Below are positions 1 to 8,428 of a stretch of 64,000 nt of DNA, in pieces. The notes below the pieces were generated by a model. That model was not told the origin of the DNA. It made no database searches and saw only the letters and a program-made list of their open reading frames with translations. Location of the stretch: positions 2,428,501 to 2,492,500 of the forward strand of contig NZ_CP092489.1 in assembly GCF_025643335.1 (NCBI RefSeq), in the 5' to 3' direction. Made by a program: the position numbers and the translations under genes. The DNA is from Endozoicomonas sp. Mp262 (lineage in GTDB: Bacteria > Pseudomonadota > Gammaproteobacteria > Pseudomonadales > Endozoicomonadaceae). The first letter of the stretch is position 1, and every line of letters starts with the position of its first letter.

Positions 1-1083
1 CAGAAACAGGTAAATGACCAGGCTGACCAGAAGGATGGTTAAAAACAGGGCCACTTGAAGTTCTTTGATGGTTTCCTTCACAAAAGTGCTGATGTCATGG
101 GGGATCATGTAGTGCACCCCACCAGGAAAACGCCCGGATAATCTTTCCATTTCAGCCTTTATAGCCTTTGAAACGTTCAGCCCATTGGCATCAGGCTCCT
201 GGTAAATGGCCAGGTGAATGGCGCTGTGATCATCCAGGCGATTAATAATATTATAGTTGTCGGCTCCCTGCTCTATACGGGCAACGTCGCCCAGTTTGAG
301 TACTTTATCGTTACTGGACTTTCTCAGGATGATATTTTCGAATTCTTCGGGCTGGCCCAGCAGACCATTTACTTCCAGGGCATACTCCAGCTGCTGGTTA
401 TTTTTGCCGGGTGACTGGCCTACCTTGCCTGCAATAATCTCCCGGTTTTGATCCCTTACCGCCGCTTCAATATCCGCTGGTGTCAGTCCCAGACTGGTCA
501 TCCGGGCTGAATCCATCCAGATTCTCAGGCTGTAATCCTGTTTGCCAAGAATATCAACATTTCCAACCCCGGGTAGTCGTGCCAGTGCGTTTTTTAAATA
601 CAGGCTGGCATAGTTGCTTAACCAGGTACTGTTATGTTCCGGATTTGATGAATAGAGGTTAATAAACATCAACTGGGTGCTGTAACTTTTTTGAGTGGTC
701 ACTCCATAGTCAAGGACTTCCTGTGGTAGCCAGGGTTTTGCCCTTTCTACCCGGTTTTGCACAGTCAGTGCTGCTATATCTGTATTGGTATGAGGTTTAA
801 ACGTTGCCGTCAGGGTCATGGAACCATCGCTGGCGCTTTGTGATGACAGGTAAAGCAGGTTTTCTATGCCATTGACCTCCTGCTCTATGGGGGTTGCTAC
901 GGCTCTTTCCACCTGATCGGCAGTGGCACCAATGTAAGTGGCCCTGACTTCGATCTGCGGGGGAGTCACCTGAGGGTATTCAAGGGTGGGTAGCAATGGC
1001 AGGCACAGCAGGCCACAGATGACAATAACCAGCGCAATAATCTGGCTAAGCCGTGGATGGTGCAGAAAATAGCGGGTCAACAT
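1..1083 (-). CDS. RND efflux pump inner-membrane subunit, 3' end outside window
   Basis: This is the N-terminal 361 codons of an AcrB/MexB-type (HAE1) proton-driven efflux transporter; the gene runs off the left edge. The ATG lies at 1083-1081 on the minus strand. The protein opens with a first membrane segment (MLTRYFLHHPRLSQIIALV) and then the porter-domain signatures LEYPQVTPPQIEV, ATPIEQEVNGIENLLY and VQNRVERAKPWLP, which are standard in this family. The visible part ends in the second membrane segment, before the proton-relay aspartates of TM4. It lies downstream of a complete paralogous pump and adaptor on the same strand, with a terminator between them. It may be the second half of a two-pump system, as in MdtBC, or a separately transcribed pump. 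The family call is secure; the substrate is unknown. Confidence 0.9.
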   Translation of the reverse strand, partial: MLTRYFLHHPRLSQIIALVIVICGLLCLPLLPTLEYPQVTPPQIEVRATYIGATADQVERAVATPIEQEVNGIENLLYLSSQSASDGSMTLTATFKPHTNTDIAALTVQNRVERAKPWLPQEVLDYGVTTQKSYSTQLMFINLYSSNPEHNSTWLSNYASLYLKNALARLPGVGNVDILGKQDYSLRIWMDSARMTSLGLTPADIEAAVRDQNREIIAGKVGQSPGKNNQQLEYALEVNGLLGQPEEFENIILRKSSNDKVLKLGDVARIEQGADNYNIINRLDDHSAIHLAIYQEPDANGLNVSKAIKAEMERLSGRFPGGVHYMIPHDISTFVKETIKELQVALFLTILLVSLVIYLFL

Positions 1084-1122
1084 AGCGTGCCTGCCGGTTA
1101 AGGGGGATAACAAATAATAGAC

Positions 1123-1150
1123 AAAAAAAAGCCCCGGGGGTTCCGGGGCT
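1123..1150 (-). terminator. Rho-independent terminator between two RND pump genes
   Basis: A perfect 8-bp stem (AGCCCCGG/CCGGGGCT, 1130-1137 and 1143-1150) with a 5-nt loop is followed on the minus strand by eight T residues (1123-1130). It lies 26 bp past the stop of the upstream pump gene and 40 bp before the ATG of the next pump, so it should reduce read-through into the second pump gene. Confidence 0.85.
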
Positions 1151-1175
1151 TGATAGTAGTAACTATTTGGTTACA

Positions 1176-4100
1176 TTAGCTGCTTGCTTTTTCAGGCGCG
1201 AAATGTTCTCGCATTCTCTGCAGGAGATAGTAGAAAACGGGAACCAGCAAAGTACCAAAAATGGTTGCTGCAATCATGCCGGACATAACGGTGGTACCAA
1301 TAACCCGTCGACTGGCAGAACCGGCACCGCTGGCAAATACCAGAGGTAATACACCCAGTACAAAAGACAGGGCGGTCATTAGTACTGCCCGGAAACGAAG
1401 CCCGGCTGCATCATGGGCCGCCTGAAAGATGCTTTTGCCCTGGGTTCGCTGAACCATTGCGAATTCCACGATCAGTATTGCTGTTTTGGCAGCAATACCA
1501 ATGAGCAGCACCATCCCTATCTGAGCGTAGATATCATTGGCTATTGATGGAATAAGGTTTCTCATCAAGTTCAGTCCCGTGAGAGCCCCAAAGGAGGCTA
1601 TAGGAACCGCAGCAATGATAGCCAGCGGCATGGTCCAGCTTTCATACTGGGCTACCAGGAAGAGATAGACAAAGATAAAGGCCAGGCCAAATAAGAGGGG
1701 GGCGAGGTTGCCGGCTTCAATTTCCTGGAGGGATTGTCCAGACCAGGAGAAGGTATAGCCCTCAGGCAGTTTACTGGCCAGTTCCTCCATCACTTTCAGG
1801 GCATCCCCTGAACTATAGCCATCGGCAGCCTGACCGCTGATATTGGCAGAGCGATAAAGGTTGTAATGACCAATGCTGTTGGGTCCCAGAATAGGCTTAA
1901 GTGAGGCCACTGTAGTCAGAGGTACCATTTCATTATCCAGGTTGCGGACATAGAAGCGGCTTAAATCTGACGGAGCAGCCCGGTATTCGCTTTCAGCCAT
2001 CAGCTTGACCTGATAGGTGCGGCCAAACTTGTTGAAATCATTGACATACAAAGACCCCAGCTGGGTTTGCAGCGTCATAAAGATTTCTGAAAGTGGAATA
2101 CCCAGGGTTTTTGCCTTGTTACGGTCAACTTCCAGGAAGTATTGAGGTACATTTGCTCGCCAGGAACTGAACACCCGGGATAGCTCAGGGCGTTGATTCG
2201 CTTCAAAAACCAGGCCGCCAAGTACTTGCCCCAGCTCCTGTGGAGACCGGCTCATGGTGTCCTGAAGCTTGAAGTCAAAGCCTCCGGATGAACCTAACCC
2301 GGGAATGGGCGGGAACGCGAAGGCCATAACCTGGGCATCCTGAAGAGACCAGAGCTTGCCCTGTACTTTATTCATGACAGCCCTTTGATGCTGTTTTCTG
2401 TCAGGCCGGTCTGCCCAGTCCTCCAGGACTACAATAGCCATACCACCGTTGGAGTTGTTGCCACTGAAAAAACTAAACCCGGAGATGGATACCACATTCT
2501 TAACGCCGTCTTCTTTTTTAATGGTATTGACCACTTTTTCCAGAACCGCATCGGTTCTGTTCAAAGACGCCGCGTCAGGTAGTTGAATATCAACTACAAA
2601 GAAGCCCTGATCTTCATCGGGGACGAAGCCGGAAGGGGTACTGCTAAACATCCAGCCGGTCGCTGCGATCATGACACCGAACAGAATGATAGCAATCACT
2701 GAACGACGAAGCAGGAGAGTTACCCAGTTGGTATAGCCCCCCGTCATTTTTTTAATGGCGGTATCAACCGGGTGCAGCCATTTGATATGGCCCATTTTGC
2801 CCGGCTTGAGCAGAGTGGCACAGAGTGCCGGACTTAAGGTTAAGGCATTGATGGACGATATGAAAACAGCCACCGAAATGGTGAGAGCAAACTGGGAATA
2901 CAAACCACCGGTGATGCCTGGCATAAAACCAACGGGGACAAATACTGCCAGCAGCACCAGAGTGGTGGCTACAATCGGTCCGGAGACCTCTTTCATGGCT
3001 CGCATTGTCGCTTCTTTGGGCAGCATTTTTTCTTTACTTATAAGACGCTCGACGTTTTCGATAACCACAATGGCATCGTCCACCACAACGCCGATAGCAA
3101 GCACCAAGCCAAACAGGGTGATGGTATTGATCGAATAACCCAGCCCATTCATTACGGCAAAGGTACCAATCAGGGATACCGGAATGGCGATGGAGGGAAT
3201 CAGTGTTGCCCGCCAGTTTTGCAGGAACAGGAATACCACCAGAATAACCAGCAAAACAGCCTGGAATAGAGTGGATACTACTTCCTTGATGGATTCATCG
3301 ATGAACTTGGTGGTGTCAAAAGGAACATCGTAGGACATGCCTTCCGGGAAGTTAACAGATAATTTGTCCATTTCTGCTTTTACATCCGCTGCCACATCCA
3401 TGGCATTGGCATCAGGTTGCTGGTAAACAACAAGAAATGCCGTTGGACTATTGTCGAGTTTTGCTATTCCACTATAGGATTCAGAACCCATCTCAACCCG
3501 GGCAATATCCCTGATACGTACGGTAGAACCATCTGGTTTCGCACGAATGATTATCCGGCCAAACTCATCGGGATCACTTAGACGTCCCTGGGTTTTAATA
3601 GTGTATTCAAACTGCTGGTTGGGTAAAGAAGGTCCCTGACCTAGTTTACCCGCAGCAACGATAACGTTCTGCTCCTGAAGTGCATTGGCAATATCACTGG
3701 TGGTTATATCCAGGGCAGTCATGCGCTCGGGGTTTAACCAGATTCGCATACTGTAGGTTTGTGCACCCATAACCTGGGCTTTGGCTACACCATTGATCCT
3801 GGCAAGAGGTTCCTGTAGATAGTTAGAGGCATAGTTGCTAAGGAAAACGCCATCCATCGCCGGATCCATTGAGACCAGGTTGACCCCCATCAACATGTTG
3901 GATGACTGCTTGTTGACCGTAACACCCAAGCGCCTGACATCTTCAGGTAACATGGGGTCTGCCACTGATACACGGTTCTGGACGTTTACCAGAGCCATGT
4001 CATCATTGATACCTGACTTGAATGTTACTGTAATGCTGGCACTGCCATCGTTACCGGCGCTGGAATCGATATAGATCATATCCTCAACGCCGTTAACCTG

Positions 4101-4304
4101 TTCTTCTATTGGGCGGATTACCGCCTTTTCCACCGTTTCAGCATCGGCACCGGGATAGTTGGCATAAATAGTTATTTGTGGTGGTGTGATTTCCGGATAC
4201 ATTGCCACTGGCAGGGTCTGCAGGGAAATCAGACCCACCATGGTAATAACAATGGAAATGACAAAGGCAAACTTGGGCCTGTTGATGAAAAACTGGCTGA
4301 ACAT
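1176..4304 (-). CDS. RND multidrug efflux transporter permease (AcrB/MexB type)
   Basis: Complete 1042-residue inner-membrane pump of the HAE1 RND family, exporting hydrophobic or amphiphilic compounds by proton antiport in a tripartite complex with an adaptor and an outer-membrane channel. The start chosen is ATG at 4304 (MFSQFFINRPKFAF), with GGGAG about 7 nt upstream; an open frame runs 18 codons further but lacks a ribosome site. Diagnostic features are the family N-terminus, the TM4 pair Asp-Asp in LAIGVVVDDAIVVIENVER, the porter motif VNGVEDMIYIDS and two six-helix halves. The length matches the family (about 1040). It begins 1 nt after the adaptor stop codon, so the two are translationally linked. 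No outer-membrane channel gene is in the window. Confidence 0.95.
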   Translation of the reverse strand: MFSQFFINRPKFAFVISIVITMVGLISLQTLPVAMYPEITPPQITIYANYPGADAETVEKAVIRPIEEQVNGVEDMIYIDSSAGNDGSASITVTFKSGINDDMALVNVQNRVSVADPMLPEDVRRLGVTVNKQSSNMLMGVNLVSMDPAMDGVFLSNYASNYLQEPLARINGVAKAQVMGAQTYSMRIWLNPERMTALDITTSDIANALQEQNVIVAAGKLGQGPSLPNQQFEYTIKTQGRLSDPDEFGRIIIRAKPDGSTVRIRDIARVEMGSESYSGIAKLDNSPTAFLVVYQQPDANAMDVAADVKAEMDKLSVNFPEGMSYDVPFDTTKFIDESIKEVVSTLFQAVLLVILVVFLFLQNWRATLIPSIAIPVSLIGTFAVMNGLGYSINTITLFGLVLAIGVVVDDAIVVIENVERLISKEKMLPKEATMRAMKEVSGPIVATTLVLLAVFVPVGFMPGITGGLYSQFALTISVAVFISSINALTLSPALCATLLKPGKMGHIKWLHPVDTAIKKMTGGYTNWVTLLLRRSVIAIILFGVMIAATGWMFSSTPSGFVPDEDQGFFVVDIQLPDAASLNRTDAVLEKVVNTIKKEDGVKNVVSISGFSFFSGNNSNGGMAIVVLEDWADRPDRKQHQRAVMNKVQGKLWSLQDAQVMAFAFPPIPGLGSSGGFDFKLQDTMSRSPQELGQVLGGLVFEANQRPELSRVFSSWRANVPQYFLEVDRNKAKTLGIPLSEIFMTLQTQLGSLYVNDFNKFGRTYQVKLMAESEYRAAPSDLSRFYVRNLDNEMVPLTTVASLKPILGPNSIGHYNLYRSANISGQAADGYSSGDALKVMEELASKLPEGYTFSWSGQSLQEIEAGNLAPLLFGLAFIFVYLFLVAQYESWTMPLAIIAAVPIASFGALTGLNLMRNLIPSIANDIYAQIGMVLLIGIAAKTAILIVEFAMVQRTQGKSIFQAAHDAAGLRFRAVLMTALSFVLGVLPLVFASGAGSASRRVIGTTVMSGMIAATIFGTLLVPVFYYLLQRMREHFAPEKASS

Positions 4305-4305
4305 C

Positions 4306-5487
4306 TTACTCTCCCTGTGATTGAGGAGAACGCTGAATGGCACCTGTTTCAGGGTCAACAGTGACTATGCTGGGGTTCACTGGAGCACCCACATGCACTT
4401 TCTGGAGCCCTTCAACAACAATTTTTTCACCGGATTTTAGGCCACTCTTTACTGCCCACATAGGACCGATACGTCTTCCCATTTCAACCTGACGTGTTTC
4501 AGCTTTATTCTCGTTATTAATCACCAGAACAAAGCGTCCTGTCTGGTTTTCCTGAATGGCGGCTTGCGGTATGACCGGCTGTTGCTGCTTGTCAGTGCTT
4601 TCGGCAATGAGCGTGACATACAGGCCAGGATAAATAATACCATCAGGGTTAGGGAACTCTGCCCTAAGCGTCAGGGTACCGGTTGTTTCATCAATGGCAG
4701 TGTCAGAGAAATTGAAGTCACCTGGCTGATCATAGTCAGAACCATTAGGTAGCCGTAAGCCAAGATTGTACTTGTCACCATTACCCTGTTTGGCTTTTTG
4801 GATATGATTCAGCAACTCTTTCTCATTAACCTGAAAGTTGACATAGATTGGATCAACACTGGTGAGGGTGGCCAAGGGTTCGCTTGTTGGCCCAACAAGG
4901 CTGCCTACGCTATAGCGCTCCTTACCTACTTTACCGCTGAAAGGTGCGGTAATACGGGTATAGTCAAGGTTGAGCTTGGCTGTATCAATAGTGGCATAAG
5001 CTGCCTGAACGGCGGCTGTCGCTTTGTCTTTATTACTGGTTTGGGTATCCAGGTCTGCCTGGCTGATATGCCCTTTCTTGAACAGATCTTTACTGCGCTG
5101 TAGATCTTTACTGGCTTTAACCAGCTCTGCCTTGCTGCTTGCCAGGTCGGCTTCTGCTTTTTTCAGGGCTGCCAGATAAGGTTTACGATCCAGTTCGAAC
5201 AGTAGCTGATTTTTTTTAACATGCTCTCCTTCAACAAAATTTCTTTTGTTGACATAGCCTTCAACCCGGGCGCGGAGATGAACCTGATTCACCGCTTCAG
5301 TTCGGGCAACAAACTCCTGGTAAGAACCCACTGCTTGCTCGGGTACTTCAATAACTGATACGCCTGGGGGAGGCATTTTACGCTGTTGTTGTTCCTGGCC
5401 ACAGCCGGTAAGCATCAGGATGGATGCTGCAAAAGCTCCAGCCATCAGCCACTTGCCTGGTTTTGAACGAGTGATTATCGAGTTCAT
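4306..5487 (-). CDS. RND efflux periplasmic adaptor (membrane fusion) lipoprotein
   Basis: A 393-residue AcrA/MexA-type adaptor joining the inner-membrane pump to an outer-membrane channel. The N-terminus is a lipoprotein signal with lipobox LTGC (Cys29). Then come the lipoyl half-motif (RARVEGYVNKRNFVEGEHV), a coiled-coil hairpin with heptads of Lys/Ala/Asp (about residues 105-165), the second lipoyl half (ITAPFSGKVGKERYSVGSLV) and beta-barrel and membrane-proximal domains. A GGAG ribosome site lies upstream of ATG 5487. It is first in the operon; its stop is 1 nt before the pump start. The region upstream holds a MITE and a possible CpxR site, so envelope-stress control by the divergent cpxRA genes is plausible but unproven. 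Confidence 0.93.
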   Translation of the reverse strand: MNSIITRSKPGKWLMAGAFAASILMLTGCGQEQQQRKMPPPGVSVIEVPEQAVGSYQEFVARTEAVNQVHLRARVEGYVNKRNFVEGEHVKKNQLLFELDRKPYLAALKKAEADLASSKAELVKASKDLQRSKDLFKKGHISQADLDTQTSNKDKATAAVQAAYATIDTAKLNLDYTRITAPFSGKVGKERYSVGSLVGPTSEPLATLTSVDPIYVNFQVNEKELLNHIQKAKQGNGDKYNLGLRLPNGSDYDQPGDFNFSDTAIDETTGTLTLRAEFPNPDGIIYPGLYVTLIAESTDKQQQPVIPQAAIQENQTGRFVLVINNENKAETRQVEMGRRIGPMWAVKSGLKSGEKIVVEGLQKVHVGAPVNPSIVTVDPETGAIQRSPQSQGE

Positions 5488-5604
5488 CGATATCTCCGGT
5501 TAGCAGAATCCCACAATTCAAGGTAAAAAAGCTCGGTAGAAGTAACCTGGCAATGAGTAGTGTGACTTTGGGCTCATGCAGGTGTTGTTTTTGTTCGACT
5601 GTTA

Positions 5605-5884
5605 GGGGCTGTTGACGTTTGATCGTGAGCTCAGTGGCTCGTAAAGCGGTTTTCCGCAATACCCAATGGGGCACACCGGGAGGACTGGTGCAGGCATAGT
5701 TATTCTACGTCAAGCCAGTCCAACGCAGTCGGAAAGCCGCTTTACGAGCCACCCGAAGGGCTAAAACCAGCGATTCCGTGCCGTCGTTGCAGTAGCTTGA
5801 AAGACGTGAGTCTTCCTGCGCTACTGCGTCTAGCCACGAAACCGCTGGTTTTGGCTGAGCACACGAGCAAACGTCAACAGCCCC
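5605..5884. mobile_element. MITE-like non-coding inverted-repeat element, TA target
   Basis: A 280-bp element has 17-bp perfect terminal inverted repeats (5605-5621 GGGGCTGTTGACGTTTG and 5868-5884), extending to 23 bp with one mismatch. It is flanked on both sides by TA (5603-5604 and 5885-5886), the duplication left by Tc1/mariner (IS630-type) transposases. Inside are further inverted repeats: a perfect 16-bp pair at 5634-5649/5737-5752, and a 10-bp pair of AAAACCAGCG near 5763 with its complement near 5843. No convincing ORF is present; two short frames here are by-products of the palindromes. It was probably mobilised in trans. It separates the efflux operon from cpxRA. Confidence 0.8.
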
Positions 5885-5886
5885 TA

Positions 5887-6327
5887 GCCGCATACCGAGA
5901 GTTAAATGGGATTTTAGAGGCTTGATCAAGGTATTCCTATGGGGGAAACCGAATTTGGATGCTATTTTACAAAGCTTTTACTGGAAAAGTCATTGAAATC
6001 ATGCGCTGGTTACAGAGTGACACAGTTTTACAGTCTTTTTACCTGCTATGGTCACCTTGTTGAACCGTAAAGGCATAAAATAAGTCCCAGATTGTTTAGG
6101 TCGGGTATTTTATAGATAGGCTTCCGCAAGGTTCGGGGCAGGTTATGAACTATCCGAACTGGTGCAGTGAAGCGTTAAAAGGCGTGCTGTCATTTTGGCG
6201 GAAGCTGAAAAAGAGCGAAATAATATCTTGAAAAAATATAGCTTGAATGAGAAAAAGCTTCTGGCTATGCGAGTAGAGGTAAAAGAGACTCGTATAGCAG
6301 TATTTTCAGTAATCAGGTGACCCAATG
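5887..6327 (+). other. Intergenic region between MITE and cpxR, no supported gene
   Basis: About 440 bp between the MITE and the response-regulator gene. It contains a possible CpxR box at 6027-6042 and a second imperfect GTAAA-N5-AAAAT at 6067-6081. A short frame from ATG 6145 (about 28 codons), and a lysine/glutamate-rich frame ending in the TGA at 6318-6320 that overlaps the cpxR ribosome site, were seen. Neither has a ribosome site or a recognisable family, so no gene is claimed. Confidence 0.5.
6027..6042 (-). promoter_or_regulatory. Candidate CpxR-binding box
   Basis: TTTAC-N6-TTTAC on the plus strand equals GTAAA-N6-GTAAA on the minus strand, close to the known CpxR consensus of two GTAAA half-sites spaced about 5 bp apart. 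It lies about 285 bp upstream of cpxR and on the side facing the divergent efflux operon, so it could serve autoregulation, efflux control or both. The 6-bp spacing is one longer than the main consensus. This is a motif match only. Confidence 0.4.
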
Positions 6328-7023
6328 ATGAATGAGAGCGTCAAGCTGCTATTAGTGGATGATGATATTGAGCTTTGTGAGCTGTTGATAGAGTATCTTG
6401 GTACAGAAGGGTTTGATGTCTGTGCTGTGAATGATGGTGAGTCAGGTGTAAAGGCCGCTTTATCAGGAAAGTACAAACTGGTCTTGCTTGATGTCACCCT
6501 TCCAAAACTCAATGGATTTGATGTATTGAAGAAAATACGTCAAGAGTCTGATATTCCGGTGTTGATGTTGACAGCCCGGGGAGATGATGTGGATCGGGTT
6601 ATTGGCTTGGAATTTGGAGCAGACGATTATTTGCCAAAGCCCTATAACCATAGGGAACTGGTCGCCCGAATTAAAGCTATTCTCCGAAGAGGGCGTCCCG
6701 TTCAGGCTGAGGGTGCCGCTAAATTTTTGCAGATGGATGATCTCAGCCTGAATTTATCAAATAGGGAAGCGACTATTGATGGAGCTCCTCTTGAGTTGAC
6801 TGCCACAGAATTCCAGGTTTTAAAATCCCTGATAGAGAAGGCTGGCGAACTGATTTCCAGGGATGACTTGACGCAAGTAGCCTTAAATCGTCGGCTAACT
6901 CCCTATGATCGTGCCATTGACATGCATGTCAGCAATGTACGAAAAAAGATTGGAACACGACAAGATGGTCAGCCGCGAATTAAAACAGTTCGGGGTGCCG
7001 GTTATTTTTATATTCGGCCCTGA
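6328..7023 (+). CDS. cpxR: CpxR-like OmpR-family response regulator
   Basis: A 231-residue transcription factor. The N-terminal receiver domain has the acidic pocket DDD near residues 11-13, phospho-acceptor Asp55 in LVLLDVTLP, the conserved Thr in MLTARG and Lys in LPKPYNHRELVARIKAILRR. The C-terminal OmpR/PhoB winged helix ends in VRGAGYFYIRP. The receiver and linker match E. coli CpxR closely (ADDYLPKP followed by RELVARI). ATG 6328 is preferred over ATG 6325 because AGGTGA (6315-6320) is 7 nt upstream. The partner kinase follows 9 nt later. In Cpx systems the regulator responds to envelope protein damage and controls folding factors and efflux pumps. No cpxP was recognised in the window. 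Confidence 0.9.
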   Translation: MNESVKLLLVDDDIELCELLIEYLGTEGFDVCAVNDGESGVKAALSGKYKLVLLDVTLPKLNGFDVLKKIRQESDIPVLMLTARGDDVDRVIGLEFGADDYLPKPYNHRELVARIKAILRRGRPVQAEGAAKFLQMDDLSLNLSNREATIDGAPLELTATEFQVLKSLIEKAGELISRDDLTQVALNRRLTPYDRAIDMHVSNVRKKIGTRQDGQPRIKTVRGAGYFYIRP

Positions 7024-7032
7024 GGTGAACCA

Positions 7033-8424
7033 ATGACGTATAAGTTTCCCAGGCTAGTGGTTTGGCCCTGGAGAAGCCTGTTCTGGAAGATATTTCTATG
7101 GTTTTGGCTAACCATGATAGCCATGATGGTAACGCTGTTTATCGCCTTTGCTATAACGGTGGACCCCTCTGATTTTCTTTCGGAAAGAAGAGCCTTGTTT
7201 CGTGAGTTGGAAATAGCCTCCACCAAGATGGAGCATTTGGCTCAATGGTCAGTGCGTTTTCCCAGGCCCCGGTTTCCAGGAAGCAGTTACTTTTTATTCG
7301 ATATGGAGGGTAATATTCTTGGAGGCTCGGATCTGTCTGAAGAGCTGCAGTCAGCGTATAAAAAAACCAGGGTGACGTCAGAGCCAAGCATTATATTCAG
7401 GCGAGGTGTGGTAGTTGTAGGGCCTCGCAAAGTCATACTTAATGGCCAACCCTATGAACTGTATCTGACAAAGGAAATGCCCCGTCTGGTTCATTGGCGG
7501 GTTAAGCAGGTTATGGCCAGGCAGTGGCACCTTGTCATTATTGCTTTAGGCGTCAGCTTTTTATTATGCGTCATATTGGCCCGGTATCTGGTTGGACCGA
7601 TCAGGCATTTGCAGGGAATTTCCCGTAAGCTGGCGAAAGGTGATATGGCAGCCCGTGTGGGCACAAAAGTGATTCAAAGAAAAGATGAACTGGGGGAGTT
7701 GGGGCATGACTTTGATGTGATGGCTGCAAAACTGGAGTTTTTGCTTAATACTAAACAACAGCTATTGAGGGATGTTTCCCATGAATTACGCTCTCCTTTA
7801 ACCCGCCTGCAGCTTTCTTTGGCCCTTGCCAGAAGGAAGAGTCCGGAGGCTACAGCGGAGCATGACCGTATTGAGCGTGAAATAGAAAGACTGGATCAAC
7901 TGATAGGTCAGATTATACGTTTTTCCAGAATTCAGCATGGGGTTTCAGAGCAGGCATGGGAAGGGGTGGATCTTCAGCAGCTGGTGAAACAGTTGGTGGA
8001 TGACGGAGATTTTGAAGCCCAGGCTAGAAATAAGGCGGTGATCCTGACCAAAAGCACTGAAATTAACATCATGGCAGTACGAGACTTTGTTTCCAGTGCT
8101 ATTGAAAACATTATTCGAAATGCTATCCGGTTTACCCCGGAAGAGTCGAGTATTGAAGTCAGCCTTGAGCAGGTGGAACGGGAAGCTGTTATCCGGGTGA
8201 GGGATTACGGCCCGGGTGTTCCTGAGGATACACTAGATTCATTGTTTGACCCCTTCTTCAGGGTTGATGAAACCCGGGGCAGGGAGAACAATGGTACAGG
8301 GCTAGGCATGGCTATTGCGCATGGTACGGTCTCTTTTCATAAGGGCACTATCAGGGCAAAAAATGCCTCGCCTGGGCTTCAAGTTGAAATCAGATTGCCT
8401 CTTGAGAGAAGTCGTTTTGGCTGA
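7033..8424 (+). CDS. cpxA: CpxA-like sensor histidine kinase
   Basis: A 463-residue inner-membrane sensor kinase and the partner of the adjacent regulator. It has a first TM segment (about residues 20-40), a periplasmic sensor of about 120 residues, a second TM near residues 160-185 (LVIIALGVSFLLCVILARYLVG), a HAMP domain, and the H-box DVSHELRSPLTRLQ with His250 as phosphorylation site. The ATPase follows with the N-box (IENIIRNAIRF), G1 (DYGPGVPE), F (LFDPFFRVDETR) and G2 (GTGLGMAIA). The short NWxW-like start and HELRSPL box fit CpxA. AGGTGA lies just upstream of ATG 7033. The stop is 4 nt before the endonuclease V gene, so the four genes to 9692 may be co-transcribed. Confidence 0.9.
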   Translation: MTYKFPRLVVWPWRSLFWKIFLWFWLTMIAMMVTLFIAFAITVDPSDFLSERRALFRELEIASTKMEHLAQWSVRFPRPRFPGSSYFLFDMEGNILGGSDLSEELQSAYKKTRVTSEPSIIFRRGVVVVGPRKVILNGQPYELYLTKEMPRLVHWRVKQVMARQWHLVIIALGVSFLLCVILARYLVGPIRHLQGISRKLAKGDMAARVGTKVIQRKDELGELGHDFDVMAAKLEFLLNTKQQLLRDVSHELRSPLTRLQLSLALARRKSPEATAEHDRIEREIERLDQLIGQIIRFSRIQHGVSEQAWEGVDLQQLVKQLVDDGDFEAQARNKAVILTKSTEINIMAVRDFVSSAIENIIRNAIRFTPEESSIEVSLEQVEREAVIRVRDYGPGVPEDTLDSLFDPFFRVDETRGRENNGTGLGMAIAHGTVSFHKGTIRAKNASPGLQVEIRLPLERSRFG

Positions 8425-8428
8425 TGTT

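Noticed and set aside
2755-3138. 127-residue plus-strand ORF inside the RND pump gene
   Set aside because: Antisense shadow of a clear RND coding region.
5705-5929. 74-residue minus-strand ORF inside the MITE
   Set aside because: It is built from inverted-repeat sequence, and no family or ribosome site is seen.
6145-6320. Possible cpxP-like small gene upstream of cpxR
   Set aside because: Two short frames would have to be joined by a frameshift; no signal peptide or LTxxQ motif is present.
8315-8428. Longer start for endonuclease V
   Set aside because: These codons are out-of-frame shadow of the cpxA 3' end; family alignment begins after ATG 8429.
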